Source of the DNA: Gigaspora rosea | Lineage: Eukaryota > Glomeromycota > Glomeromycetes > Diversisporales > Gigasporaceae | Assembly (NCBI GenBank): GCA_003550325.1 | Contig: QKWP01002132.1 | Location: forward strand, 1 to 64,000 | DNA length: 64,000 bases | Reading direction: 5' to 3' | Shown here: positions 44,581 to 56,280 of the stretch, one piece after another | Layout: every line of letters begins with the position of its first letter | Numbering within the stretch: position 1 is the first letter of the stretch | Position numbers and translations under genes: made by a program | The notes under the pieces: model-generated | Seen by the model: the letters and a program-made list of their open reading frames with translations, nothing else | The model's database searches: none | What the model was told of the DNA's origin: nothing

Positions 44581-44897
44581 CTACATAGTAAAGTCTAAAT
44601 TTTACTAAGCAAATCGATTAAAGTCGCATAAGTAACATTGTTCAGCAGATCAAAATACGCGTACCCTGAAAATTTCATACAAATCGGAGAACTTTCTATT
44701 ATTTGACTTTTGATTTTTACGTTCAGCAGATTTTTTTTATAAAAAAAAACCGTTGAACGTAAAAATTAAAAGTCAAATAATAAAAAGTTCTCCGATTTGT
44801 ATGAATTTCCAGGGTACGTGTATTTTGATCTGCTGAACAATGTTACTTATGCGACTTTAATCGATTTGCTTAGTAAAATTCAGACTTTACTATGTAG
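44581..44897. repeat. Foldback palindrome, ~317 bp
   Basis: CTACATAGTAAAGTC at the left mirrors GACTTTACTATGTAG at the right. Arms of about 150 bp include ATCGATTAAAGTCGCATAAG, GTAACATTGTTCAGCAGATC, AAATCGGAGAACTTT and TTTTTACGTTCA, around a poly(T)/poly(A) centre near 44740. Near-perfect pairing implies recent origin or gene conversion between the arms. Confidence 0.85.
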
Positions 44898-45529
44898 CAA
44901 CGTTCATCGATCATATGGATAGCTTATTTTCGGAACTAAAAATTTTGTTGTTGAATTTGAACACGGTTAACTACCGCCCTTCTTTTTCTAGATAGGTTTC
45001 TGATTTTCTCTTCGTCACTTTTTTTTGTGTAATTATGTTTTTGGCTTTGGTGGTTAACATGATCATACTGGTACTCAGATCTAAAATTGTATAATTTATA
45101 GTAAATTTGAACTTATATGATAATTTTGTATAAAGCTTTTAATAAAATTAAGTATATAAAGTTATATTAAAATTTTGAGTCTGGATCTAAGTTATATATG
45201 TATTCTTCGGGGTCCTGGTAAAGGCTAGTATATAGTAAAATTTTGCAAAGAATTTTTTTTTTGTATAAAAAAAAGTAGTTTCATAGACAAAATTTTAAGT
45301 TAGAAGTGATTATTCAAAAAAATCCAAGTTTTTGCAGTTTTCACATTATACTTGATCCTTTGATCTAATTGGTCGATCACACTTCGATGACTGTCACTAC
45401 TGGTGACAAATAGATTTACTCTATAAAATTTAGAATTTAATAATTTATTGCCATGGCGATGTATCGTCACCCTGATCAACCAATTAGAATGCAGGATTAG
45501 ATATATTGTAAATCGAAGCGATTACAATT

Positions 45530-45720
45530 TTTTTCAAAAATCGGCTATAGCTCAAAATTTTGCCTATAAAATCGTCTCTCGTGCTCTAACAAAAAAAATT
45601 CCTTTTGAAATTTTGGATTAAAACTTTTTTGCTAAATTGTCTACTCTAACCCTAACCCTAGCCCTCACCCTAACCCTAAACTAACAAATTAATTTATTGT
45701 TTTGATTTTACATTACACCA
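45530..45720 (+). repeat. Repeat with GTGCTCTAAC and telomere-like CTAACCCTAACCCTA tract
   Basis: TTGCCTATAAAATCGTC..CGTGCTCTAACAAAAAAA is followed by CTCTAACCCTAACCCTAG and CACCCTAACCCTAAACTAAC. The same order, more decayed, is found at 40790-40990 and 52275-52520, so this is a dispersed repeat with an embedded telomere-like tract rather than a telomere. Confidence 0.55.
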
Positions 45721-45989
45721 AATCTTAATAGGGTGCGATATATCGCATAGGCAAAAAAATAAAAAATTCCAAAATTTAAATAAAATAGTATAGTATGTAA
45801 TCGAACTCTTTCCGATGATCACTTGTACAAAATTCCGAATAAAAGAAAAACAAATTTTTTTTTTAGTAAAAGACGAAGCAGCTGCGTTATAATACTGGTT
45901 TTTATAAAGATTAACCTTATCTCTCTATTGGGGGACTTCTTTATATATTCGATACACAAGTCAGAAGCGTCGATTGTACAAGATAACTG

Positions 45990-46873
45990 GCAGTAGGTGC
46001 CCTTGGTACAAGAAATTCTGATGGAAGTTTTCTTTCGTCGACGAAGGTATCCAGCTTGGCTAGATGGTGAACTAAAAAGAATGAGTTTTTCAACACTCTC
46101 CTTAAGGTTTTTTGGCTACAAGAACATATTTGACTATATACCCACTATCATATTTTCGCTTGAAGCAGTTTTTCTGGAATTTTTGACGGAAAGTGGGAAA
46201 TTCGCATACTCCCTCCAAAAGATCGGCATTGTTGTTCCTATCCTAATCGGGAAGAAAGTATGCAAGTTGATAAACAGGAACGGACATGTAATGAGACGTG
46301 GCACAAAGGAGTAGGCAGATCTGCGGAACTAAATTCCAGAACGTTCTTTTGTTCTTTATATGTACATATAATACTTTGGCAAGGCGTTTCCTTGCGCAGT
46401 ATTATATAATTTTTACCATTAGTCCTAGATTTTTCTTTTATGTTTTGATTTTCCTTTTGCTGCTTTGCGGCACTATGCTATCATGTACTGCGGCTTTTTG
46501 TCTCTTTCTTTTTTTTCTATTTTGTTTTATTTTGATTTTATTGGGTTTTTCGTTTAGGGTTTGAAACTTCCCCCCTTTATATTTTTTCCCTTTTTATTTC
46601 ATGATATGTTTTTTCTAATAGATTACATCTACTCAGGAAGCTAAGAGAAGAAGGTTTAAAAAGTAGGCAGTCATGATAAGGCGTTCTGATTCAAACTAAG
46701 TTTGGAACAGTGCGGCAGATCGCATCTAAGAATTCGTCGAATTGAGTGAAAAGTTAAATGATGTCGGACTTAGAATTTAAATAACTACTTGTATTTGTTC
46801 AATTGCGTTTCAAATTCAATTCTTTTAAATAAAAGTGTCGGCGAGGCTGCCTAAGTTTAACAAAAAAAAAAAA
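45990..46873 (+). mobile_element. Probable LINE/non-LTR 3' fragment with A tail
   Basis: A less AT-rich stretch with an open frame (45997-46314; GKKVCKLINRNGHVMRRGTK) is followed by a long untranslated tail ending GAGGCTGCCTAAGTTTAAC and an A12 tract. A similar tail (CTGTGGCAGATCGCATTTAG..., then an A run) lies at 50990-51191. The protein fragment is not diagnostic, so the class is inferred from tail structure only. Confidence 0.35.
46367..46406. other. Short perfect-stem hairpin
   Basis: TATAATACTTTGGCAAGG and CCTTGCGCAGTATTATA form a stem of about 16 pairs around a short loop, inside the LINE-like tail. It could be an RNA structural element or a small MITE. Confidence 0.4.
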
Positions 46874-46898
46874 TGTATAGTATGTAATAAAGGAAAAT

Positions 46899-47765
46899 AA
46901 ATTTGGCACACTTGCGATATGTTGCACCCCTGCTTTGACCAATCAAATCACACGATTTTATAGGCAAAAAATTTTATTTTTTAAAAATTTAAAATTTTAC
47001 TTCATAAAGTATAAAATATATGTAAAATTTTATTCTGAACAACTTTTTTTCTTTTTTTTTTATTGTTAAGGTGAAGTCATACCTCTGGACTTTATTGGAT
47101 ATATATTAATTGTTTTAATATATATTGCTTACAATTTTTATACTATCTAGACTTGGACTATTTTATCCATAATCTAAATCTACTAGAGCCTACCATACTT
47201 CCATTTATATAGCTAGCCTGGTTTTGGACATTCTTTTTCACCAGCCAACAGTTGGTATTTACATGTCTACCACTTTACTCACATTTCCTAATATTATTAC
47301 TTCCAATTGAACAACTTTTTTTAAGTTATAAAGATAGATTGTCTTTGTAAAAAAAAATGGTTTATAAGAAAAATCAAAAATTTCCAAAGTTAGCACATAT
47401 AAAACTATTTTTTTACTAAAACAATCTACCTTTTTAACTTAAAAAAAGTTGTTTAGAGTAAAATTTTACATGTAATACTTAAATATAAATATAGATTATA
47501 TTATAAAAAAAAGTTTTATATGTGCTAACATTCGAAATATTTGAAGTTTCATACAAAACGTTTTTTTACTAAGACAATTTATCTTTATGACTTAGAAAAA
47601 GTTGTTTAGGATAAAATTTTACATTATATACTTTGATATCTCTTATTTATTTTTACATTTTACTAGTAAAGTTTTTAATTTTTAAAACTTAAAATTTTGT
47701 TTACAAAATTATGCGTTTTGATTGGTCAGAATTAGGAGTATGATAAGTCTTGGTGCGACAAATTT
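46899..47765. mobile_element. TIR element, ~870 bp, TGACCAATCAAA ends
   Basis: AAATTTGGCACACTTG..CTTTGACCAATCAAA at the left is mirrored by TTTGATTGGTCAGAATTAGG..CTTGGTGCGACAAATTT at the right. The interior is AT-rich with internal inverted AACAACTTTTTT..AAAAAGTTGTT words and no gene. Confidence 0.6.
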
Positions 47766-48024
47766 CTATTTCTATGTAATAAAAGAACAAAAAGGGTAAA
47801 AAAAAAGTTTTTAAAGAGAACAAAATTTGCTAATCCAAAAAAAAAGAAGGAAAACAAAAAAAGAAAAAGAAGAAAAAAAGAAACCAAAAAAAAATTTTAA
47901 ATAAAAGGTTAGAAATTACATAAACACAAAAAGTTGTAGGTCCTAGAAAAATAAAAGATAAATTGGAAATTACATAAACACAAAAAGTTGCAGGTCCTGT
48001 TATTGTTGCCAAAACTGTAATATA

Positions 48025-48700
48025 GTAACTTTTATCACTTGACTTAATATATAAGAGAGTAAGAAATGTGAAGATAAAGAGAAATATAAACAAGAAAATA
48101 AAAAAACAGAATATAAAATAAAAAATTTATAGTCAAAGAATAATATTATTTTATTTAGTAGAAAAGATAAAAAAATTAAATACAAAACTTGTTATCCTGT
48201 CTTGGTAGAAAAGTCAGAGTTTATATATCTTTTTAATATATAAAAAAAAGGAACTATTTAAAAACCTAATAATAGTAAAGAAATCACAAAAAGGACTACT
48301 AAAGGAACCACAAAAGGAACTACCAGAGGAACTATCAGAAAAACCACAAAAGAAACCATTAAAGAAACTACAAGAGGAACCATCAAAAAGAACTACAAAA
48401 TAAACTATCAAAGAAACCACAAAAGGAACTATTAAAGGAACCACAAAAGAAACTATCAAAGAAACCACAAAAGAAACTATCAGAGGAACTACAAAAAGAA
48501 CCTTTAAAAAAACTACAAAAGAAACCAACAAAGGAACTTTGTTATTCATTAACTATTGATTAAAAATAAGAATGGTAAAAAGTTTACTAATAAAACTAAT
48601 ACTATAGATTTAATTGATTTGATAAAATTTGTACTGTTTTTAATATTTGTACGATATTTTTCTAATATTTAAAAATTATGCTAATATAATAATATAATTG
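48025..48700 (+). repeat. Long direct repeat, copy 2
   Basis: Matches 38872-39805 in the same orientation, without the 239-bp MITE. It includes its own minisatellite (48276-48540) of GGAACCACAAAA/GAAACTATCAAA units. Confidence 0.75.
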
Positions 48701-48957
48701 TATTTTTAAAATTAGCAAATCTTTTTTTTATGAAATTTTAATGGCAAAATTGTTAATTTTTGCAAAATTTTAAAAAGTGTTTTTAAGTAAACTTAATCTA
48801 CTATTTTCAATATATTTAACTCCAGAATTTGAAAAAGTTAATATTTAAGTTAAAAATAATATGATGCTTAAAGTTTATAGTAAATTTATATATTTTTATT
48901 ATCATTTTTAATATAAACTAATACTCATATATCAACAGGTGTGACATGTTCTATAAC

Positions 48958-49340
48958 TAGGGTCTGGAATGGGCTGGGCCAAACCTGGAAATTTATGGGC
49001 CGGGTCGGGTTTGGGTCTAGTTTGGGCTCATATTTTTAGGCCCAATATTTTTATGGGCTGGGCTTGGGTTAGGCCCACTAATTGCTATAACCGTAGTTTA
49101 CAATATACAAAATTGTATGTATTATTTAGAATACAGATCCTGTTTTGTTTTTTGATCCCAAATTTTGTTGTAGAAATTGGCGGACCTATTTGGATTGGGT
49201 TTGGGCCGGGCCTAATTTTAATTTAAGACCTGCCCAGGCCCGTCATTTGGGCTTTTTTTTTTCTTAGCCCGGGCTTGGGCTCATAAATATTTTGTGGGCC
49301 TAAGTATGGGCCCTATTGAAGCCCACCCAACCCAGCCCTA
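48958..49340. mobile_element. hAT MITE, 383 bp, CTATAAC duplication
   Basis: TAGGGTCTGGAATGGGCTGG and CCACCCAACCCAGCCCTA are inverted ends. Flanks are TCTATAAC (48950-48957) and CCTATAAC (49341-49348). The interior is rich in GGGCTTGGGC/GCCCAAGCCC-type words, the usual hAT subterminal repeats. Confidence 0.85.
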
Positions 49341-49956
49341 CCTATAACTAATAATAAATATATTTATTTGTAAGGTGCATCCATAAATAACATTATACAA
49401 GAGGGTCAGATGAAAGATAATATTTTTTCTGATAAGTAGAGGATCAAAAAAATACAACATAATTTTTTTAGAAAAAATTGTCTAAAAACTAATCTAGTGG
49501 TCCAAATTTAATAATTTTGGTACCATTCTATTTATCTCAGTAAGAGGAGTCGAATGGTACCAATTTTATTTTATTTGGATTACTGGATCAGAAGCTATTG
49601 GCCAAATACTATTGGTCATACCTTTTCTTATAAAATTACTATATAACCAATAGTTTTTTGCAAATATTTTGCGATTCAGTTCCAAATGATATAATTTTGG
49701 TATCATTGAATTCATCTTACGAAGACAAATCAAATGTACTTAAATCATCTAAATCAGATTACTGTGTCACAAAATATTCAAGTTTTTATAAAATTTTATA
49801 TATAAATATTTAGATTTTGAAAATTTTTTTATATAGTCAAGAGTAGGGGTCTTAATGGGTCGGGTTGGGTCGGGTTTGGGCCTAACCTGGATCAGACCCA
49901 CTTGGGTCAAACCCCGACCCGGGTCTGACCCGCCTCATATTAAACCTAACCCGGTC

Positions 49957-50366
49957 CAGGGATGATGATTTTATGCGGCAACAAACCATTAATTATGCAT
50001 GCAACAAAAGTAAATTATGCGCCTTGATGTGCATACATTTTTATATAAATATGTGCTATTCTGCATCCAAAATTTACATTTTATGCACAATTATGCTAAG
50101 TTTTGCAAAGCTTAGTATGGACCAGCATTCAGAATACTTCAAAACTTCCTCAATTTTTTTTTCTCGACCTTGCTCGTAATTTGCGTTGATTGATTTTCTA
50201 TTCGGAACTTTTCAGAGTTGTACTTAAAGAGTTAATTATGCGAAAATTACTTAATGGCAACATACTTTATACAGTATTATGCGGCAAATCTAACGTATTA
50301 TGCATTTTCAATCATATTATGCGGATTATGCGGTTTTATGCGAATTGCATAAAATCATCGTCCCTG
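49957..50366. mobile_element. hAT MITE nested in the 4.0-kb hAT, 410 bp
   Basis: CAGGGATGATGATTTTATGC and GCATAAAATCATCGTCCCTG are inverted 20-bp ends with one difference. It lies in the GGGTC repeat region of the larger element; flanking CCCGG-TC/CCCGGGTC is a probable 8-bp duplication. TTATGCGG/AATTATGC words recur inside. Short ORFs here are repeat translations. Confidence 0.8.
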
Positions 50367-50469
50367 CCCGGGTCTGACCTACCTCATGCCAAACCCGACC
50401 CGGGTCTGACCCGTCTCATGTCAAACCTGACCCGGGTCTGACCCAACCCAACTCGGGTTGAACCCAGGT

Positions 50470-52270
50470 TAACGGGTCATACAAATTTTATCGAGGTTAT
50501 ACATTTAAATAAGCCATTTGAGTTATAAATAATTTTATATATTTTACAACGCTTAGTGAATATAAAAACATTTTATAATCTAGATAGGAATAGCTATTTA
50601 TATTGTATTCGCGGACTCATGGGACCCAAAAAATTACAAAGATTATTGATCCAAATAAATCAAAATTTGATAATCTAAGTATTTATTCATGAATAGTACT
50701 CAGATAACTCTTTATCCGAAAGGTTGTAACCTTTAACAAAATCTAATAACTGGGTTTATATCCTATTCAAATAAAAGGATAATGGTTATATCTGGATAAG
50801 ATATTTATATTATCAGCTATGTTGCATCAATCAAATAAAGTAACTCTATATTGATTAATATAAAAACATGATTTATGTATCGAATTTTAATTATTAAAAA
50901 ATAAATAAGATTGGTACATCTCTTAAATTTATAATAAATACATCTTATTTTATCAAAATAAGATTTACGAATTTTTAGTCGATAAATTTTTGACAGATAC
51001 CTTAGAAAGTTAAGAAGCCCAAAAAGAAGACAAATCTAGGCTGTGGCAGATCGCATTTAGGTACCTTGGTAACCGGATGAGTCTTTATTGTTAAAAAGGT
51101 GGAAAATACAATAGTATAGTATTTTTATATGTAGTTTATTACTTGCATCTTATACAATAAAGGCAGGATTGCCAAAAAAAAAATTTATGAATTTTAATTC
51201 TGAAACCCCTTATTATAATGTTCCGCGTCATTCTGAATTTATGTTAATTATCAATTGGCATTATTCGTAAATCGTGAAATGTTATTTGTTATTTTAGAAC
51301 CGCTATTGATTTACCAATTAATAAAAAAAAAAGCGAAAATAATAATAATAATAATTAAGTAAGAAAATTAAAAATAAATAAAAATGAATCACTAAATATT
51401 AAATGCTAACGTTATATTTTAACAATGTAATTAATAATTTTTGCATTCCCCATGTAGAGCACATCCGCATTTGTCTTTCGGCAATAGCAGGAATCTGGTT
51501 GGGTGTCTTATCTAAACCGAATCTAATAAAAAGATAATTACTAAAATTTTTTTTTAAGAAAAACAAATTTATCTTTTTTAGGTTTTTTTCGTGACCATCA
51601 TGTTTAGCCTAGTAGTAGCACAGATTATTTCGTAAAATTTTCGACATAGCAAACTTGCATTTCCAAGGTATTTCTATATTGTTTAGGCATAAGCAGTTCT
51701 TCTGTTACAACCATATAAAAAACCTTAGCTTGAATTTCAGGTTACACTAAAGGTCAATGAATTTCACGAGTCACGAAGTCATATCCTTGCTCAATAAAGT
51801 GTATAAAAAAAAAGATGAATCAATAAAAGAATTATCTTTATAAATATCAATGAAAAGGATCATTGCAAATATTAATGTAATTACTGTATTAATAAGTAAA
51901 TATTCTGTGGTCTCATGAATTAACCTTCAGTGAAAATTGAGAAAGAATACATTTAAATTCAGAATTGAAGTAAATTAGGAAATGACGCAGTGTTCAACTT
52001 GCGCTTTTCTTATTGTATTCTGTACTGTGTAAAGAATGTAATAGAAAAATAAAATAAGTGCTAATTATTATTATATACTTACAAAAAACTGAAAGCCAGT
52101 ATAAGTTTAAAATTTAATTGATTTATATCGACCTATTAAATAAATGAGAATTTCTATTTGTACCTGGTGGGTATATACCCACCCCTACAGCAAACCAATT
52201 AGATTTTAGGATCTTGTGTAATATAACACGATCCAAAATTGCAAAAAAACATTCATTTTATTAACAATTG
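50470..52270. other. Interior of hAT element: AT-rich DNA, a SINE-like tail and a coding remnant
   Basis: 50990-51191 resembles the LINE/SINE tail at 46630-46873 (GGCAGATCGCAT words, A-run end). On the minus strand 51590-51790 reads EIQAKVFYMVVTEELLMPKQ, then YRNTLEMQVCYVENF, protein-like but unassigned and without a start. The rest shows nothing recognisable. Confidence 0.35.
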
Positions 52271-52274
52271 CTTA

Positions 52275-52520
52275 TTGCTTAAAATTTGCATAGAAAACCA
52301 CCTTTCGTACTCTAACAAAAAGTTTTCTTTAAGCGATTTTACTATATAACTGCCAAACCCTAACTCTAATCTTGGTGCTTACCCTAACCCTAAACTAACA
52401 AATACAAAAATTTAATAGTTAAATATTGTTATTTTTGTAACTGGGTATTTGACCCTGTGAATAAAATTTTTGTAGTTTGTGTAACTGAGTAGCAAACCCT
52501 AAGGGTAAATTTAGTTTTTT
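52275..52520 (+). repeat. Dispersed repeat with telomere-like tract (third copy)
   Basis: Shares TTGCTTAAAATTTGCATAGA, CCTTTCGTACTCTAACAAAA and CTTACCCTAACCCTAAACTA in the same order as 45530-45720. Confidence 0.5.
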
Positions 52521-52646
52521 TCTAAATAAATATAATAAAAAACGAAATATTAAAATCATGTTCTTATTTAAAATATATTAAATTTTATGATGTTGGCAAG
52601 TTTTACACTGGGTGATGCTTGTATATATAACACGCAAATTAAAATA

Positions 52647-53204
52647 GGGACTGTCTATTTCCACCATGATATTTTGCTATTTCCACTATGTTACATGAAA
52701 AGTTACTATTTTTAGATTTTAATATAATTTTGTATATTATAATTTTAATTATTTTTAATTGGCCCAACTTGGTTTAGGTCACCAAAACAAGACTCTTGTA
52801 ATGTTGTATGACATTAGCAGTGTGTAACCAAAAATTATTTTTGTGAAAACAATGCACTGGGCCTTTGTGTAACATATATGCATATGTTGTATAACCAATA
52901 TATGTGGATGTTGCTTTGAATCTAGATTTAGGGTTAGGGTGGGCTGGAATTATGTCTAACCCGCCGGGGTATTATCATGATAGTGCCCACTAGCATTAAG
53001 CTTAATGCTGGCCGACCCAACCAAAATAAGACTTGTATAACATTACACAACATTAGCAGTATATAACCAAAAATTATTTTTGCAAAACAATACACTAGGA
53101 CTTTGTGTAACATAAGTGCATACATTATTTTGAATTCTAAAAATAGAAAATCATGTATAACCATAGTGGAAAAGCAAAATACTATGGTGAAAATAGTAGC
53201 CCCC
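52647..53204. mobile_element. MITE, 558 bp, perfect 8-bp duplication TTAAAATA
   Basis: TTAAAATA occurs at 52639-52646 and 53205-53212. GGGACTGTCTATTTCCACCA and (inverted) GGGGGCTACTATTTTCACCA are the ends, continued by TATTTTGCTATTTCCACTAT. The interior holds two direct copies, about 240 bp apart, of a block with ACATTAGCAGT..TAACCAAAAATTATTTTT and TTTGTGTAACATA. Confidence 0.8.
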
Positions 53205-53973
53205 TTAAAATATTTATTATAATTGTAATTTACCCTATATTATCCTATATCACATCTTAAGTTAATCGGATAGCTCAATAATTTATCTGTTTATAAATTT
53301 TATAATTCAGGTATCTGGATAGCCTAATAGTTTAACCACTATTCATAAATATTGCTTTTCAATTGGTAAGTTAATTAATCTAAACGTTTAAAATAAGCTA
53401 ATCATAAGATATACTATTATCATATTAATGTTATAAATATAAAAAATTTTTATTAATTTAATTCATGACTATTTAAATATTTATTTATTTGTATCTGGTT
53501 AGTTGGGAGCATAAAAATTATTTGCATTTACATAGATTAATACGACTAAATACCCTGGTTAATTATATATGATACACATGTTCAATTCAAATAACCGATT
53601 AAGAAGCTGTGACAAACTAATTACTATATCTCTAGTTATAATTTAACATTTTAAATGACCTAATAGGTAATTTCACCTTTTGAGATAACCAGCATCTGGT
53701 CACCCATCATTAACCTGGATCTGACCCGGGTCTGATTTGGCCCAGGTTTTTCAGACACAGGTCTGACCCGACTCGGGTTTTTTTGATCCGGATCTGACCC
53801 AACCTGATCCGGGTTGGGTCTAACCCGGGTCAGGTTGGGTCAGACCTGACTCAGCTAAGACCCCTAGTCAAGAGGGATCAAGCACTACTATATGGGAGTA
53901 CATAAAGTTATTATGAATGCTCCTAATATAATTAAAAATGTGTTCCAGAACTGGATTTGATATTAAGTAACAC

Positions 53974-54432
53974 ACATATGAGCTGATTTTTGGAATTTAT
54001 AAGTAGAGTGTATTTTTTTAAAACTTTAAAGCTAAATAACCTCTGATCTACTGGTCTGTTTTTAAATGATTTTACTACCAAAATGTTCGTCTTTTTGAGA
54101 CAATTTCAACAAGCCCAAAATTATTAAAATACGATTACAGGATCATAAGATAATATGCTATCCAATAGTGATGCACCTAGAGAATGAAGTTGATTGGTTA
54201 GACATAGGTCTAATCAATTAACTCTACTCTCTAGGTGTTACTATTTGTTAGTACATTATCTTATAATTTTGTAATTGGATTTTAATGATTTTGGGCTTGT
54301 TGAAATTGTCTCAAAGAGACGAATATTTTGGTAGTAAAATCATTTAAAATAGACCAGTAAATTGGAAGTTATTTAGTTTTAAAGGTTTAAAAAAATACAC
54401 TCTACTTATAAATTTCAAAAATCAGCCCATAT
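53974..54432. repeat. Foldback palindrome, ~459 bp
   Basis: CATATGAGCTGATTTTTGGA mirrors TTTCAAAAATCAGCCCATAT. It shares GCTAAATAAC.TCTGATCTACTGG, ACTACCAAAATGTTCGTCT and CAAGCCCAAAATTATTAAAA with the palindrome at 42410-42846 in order and orientation within the arm. Confidence 0.85.
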
Positions 54433-54762
54433 AAATTTTTGGCTTCTAAAAAACAACTTTAGTTAAAGTAAAAAATAGATTTACTTAAAATCAATCTATT
54501 TTGAAGCACTTTTTATTTATTTATCTTTTTTTATTTATTTATAGAAGATGCGTATTAATTTGGGATGCATATAGGCATTAATTTGAAGTTACATATTCTA
54601 TTTTAGATATTTAATTTTTAAATTAATGCCTCTGAGCATTATTTTATACTTATACAGTATTAAAATCAATTGTTTAAATATTATTATTGTTATAATGGTT
54701 AATAAATATTAGAGTAAAGTAATTTTTACTGTATTTATTAAACTTATATTTATAAAGTATTC

Positions 54763-55255
54763 ATATCAGTGGATCAGCATAGTGGGTAAATCGACCAATC
54801 ATAATTGAGGATTATCAAAAAAATTTTGCACAAAAATTTATTATAGAGCAAATTTTCACAAAAACAGCCTTTTTAACTAGCTTTGCATTTATAATTAAAT
54901 ACATAGAACATTATGAAATCCATATATTTAATTATAAACCAAAAGTAAATTAAAAAGGCCATTTTTTTGAAATTAGCATCCGAATTTACCCCTGATAGTT
55001 ACCAACCCATTTTACAATGCCCAACCCATCCTAAAACCTGAATATTTCAACAAATGGTAAAAGTACTTTTTTCTATAGCTTAGCATAGCTCTTTTATTAG
55101 ATTTTTTTGGTTTTTAACTTGTTTAGACATTAAAGAAGCCCTTTTGTTAGTTGTAACAAGTGCTTCATTTGTTAGTTTTTCAACGTCACTTAGGAGCAAA
55201 TTTTTGTGTAATAGTTTATTGAAAAAAGGCCCAATTATGCTGATCCACTGATATG
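54763..55255. mobile_element. TIR element, ~490 bp, CATATCAGTGGATCAGCATA ends
   Basis: CATATCAGTGGATCAGCATA and TATGCTGATCCACTGATATG-type ends are inverted over 20 bp. An internal AT-rich palindrome (54850-54990: AAGGCCATTTTTTTGAAA / CACAAAAACAGCCTTTTTA) is present. No gene. Confidence 0.75.
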
Positions 55256-55724
55256 TAGAATTAATTGTTTATTTAATATTGATTATTATTAGGGCTCCAA
55301 ACCAGTTTGAAAATCTTCAACCGTGACCTGTTAGGTAAAAACCAGTTATCAACCAGCTATCTGAAACTAAAACCGATTATCTAATTAATCCGGATATCTA
55401 ATTATAATCAGATGATCAGGTTCTAGATTTCATTTTATCTATTTGTAGCAGATTAAAATGAAATCCAGATTGTTAATCGATAATTAACATGCCTAAAATT
55501 TATGTCAAATTAAACAAATAAAAATAATCTTTTAAAGATACTTATAAATTATTCAGCTAGCACGAATAAGGCTGTTACTAAAGTTCTGGGTAAAGAAATT
55601 GACGAATTATTGGAATTAATACTAAGTTATCGAACTGGATTGATATCTTACTATATGTAAAAGAACAATTAAATCTACTGATTGTTTTCAAGTTCTTTGC
55701 TTAATTATATAAAAGTATAACTTA

Positions 55725-55985
55725 AGTGAAGGTTTAATAAGTACTGTAATTTAAAGCGAAGGTTCAGCAAGTAATTTAAGTGAAGTTTTAGTAAGTAATT
55801 TGAGCAAAGTTTCAGTAATTTGAGTGAAGTTTTAGTAAGTAATTTTGAGTGAAGGTTCAGTATGTAATTTGAGCAAAGGTTTAGTAAATTATATAAAATA
55901 ATAATTTGAGCAAAGGTTTAATAAGTAATTTGAGCAAAGGTTTAGTAAGTAATTTTGAGCAAAGGTTTAGTAAATAATTTAAGCG
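55725..55985. repeat. Tandem repeat, AGTAATTTGAGCAAAGGTTT units
   Basis: About twelve units of roughly 18-26 bp based on AGTAATTTGAGCAAAGGTTT and AGTGAAGGTTCAGTA variants. Unit length varies. Confidence 0.75.
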
Positions 55986-56280
55986 ATAGTTTTATTATTT
56001 ACTTAGTATTTTGTTATTATTAAATATATAGTTTGTTGATCTGCATTTGAATTATCCTGAAAAAATCACAAAGATTATTGAAAAGATTCCAACCTTATTT
56101 AAATCTCCTATTCTTGCTTTGATGAATGTTGTTTTCACTTAAATGAAGTTTCTAGATATGCCTAACGACATAATTCGAGAGTATAATTTTTTAAATAATC
56201 ACAAATCAGATTAGCCAATAAACAGCTAATAAAAAAACAAAAAAGTAGTAAAAAAGTAAACCATCACTATTTTAATGGTA

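Larger units (their letters stand above)
43938..45412. mobile_element. TIR element, ~1.5 kb, GACCAATTAGAT ends
   Basis: TTTGTCATCGGTGGTGACAG..GATCGACCAATTAGAT at the left is mirrored by ATCTAATTGGTCGATCAC..CTGTCACTACTGGTGACAAA at the right, about 55 bp at roughly 80% identity. The interior has a palindrome (44581-44897) and a 22-bp tandem repeat, but no gene. Confidence 0.65.
38092..48957. repeat. ~10.9-kb segment bracketed by ~265-bp inverted repeats
   Basis: About 38092-38360 (ACATGTTACA.., AATTTACTATAAAATTTAAG, ATATTAACTTTTTTTTCAAA, AAAAATAGTAGATTAAGGTT) reappears in reverse complement at about 48690-48957 with roughly 80% identity. This may be one very large TIR element that later took many insertions, or two opposed copies. 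No transposase gene was seen between them. Confidence 0.5.
49844..53866. mobile_element. hAT element, 4,023 bp, perfect duplication GTCAAGAG, degenerate interior
   Basis: GTCAAGAG occurs at 49836-49843 and 53867-53874. The ends TAGGGGTCTTA and TAAGACCCCTA are perfect over 11 bp and followed by arrays of GGGTCGGGTT / AACCCGGGTC words (49860-49950, 50370-50470, 53715-53850). I see no transposase gene inside, only nested MITEs (49957-50366, 52647-53204), a SINE-like tail (50990-51191) and a degenerate coding fragment (51590-51790), so it is non-autonomous or decayed. Confidence 0.8.

Noticed and set aside
45644..45680. True telomere
   Set aside because: Short, degenerate, embedded in a dispersed repeat and far from any scaffold end in the window.
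46298..46564. Hydrophobic 88-aa ORF
   Set aside because: T-rich low-complexity DNA in the tail of a LINE-like fragment.
52934..53164. 76-aa minus-strand ORF
   Set aside because: Lies wholly inside a MITE with a perfect 8-bp duplication and has no protein resemblance.
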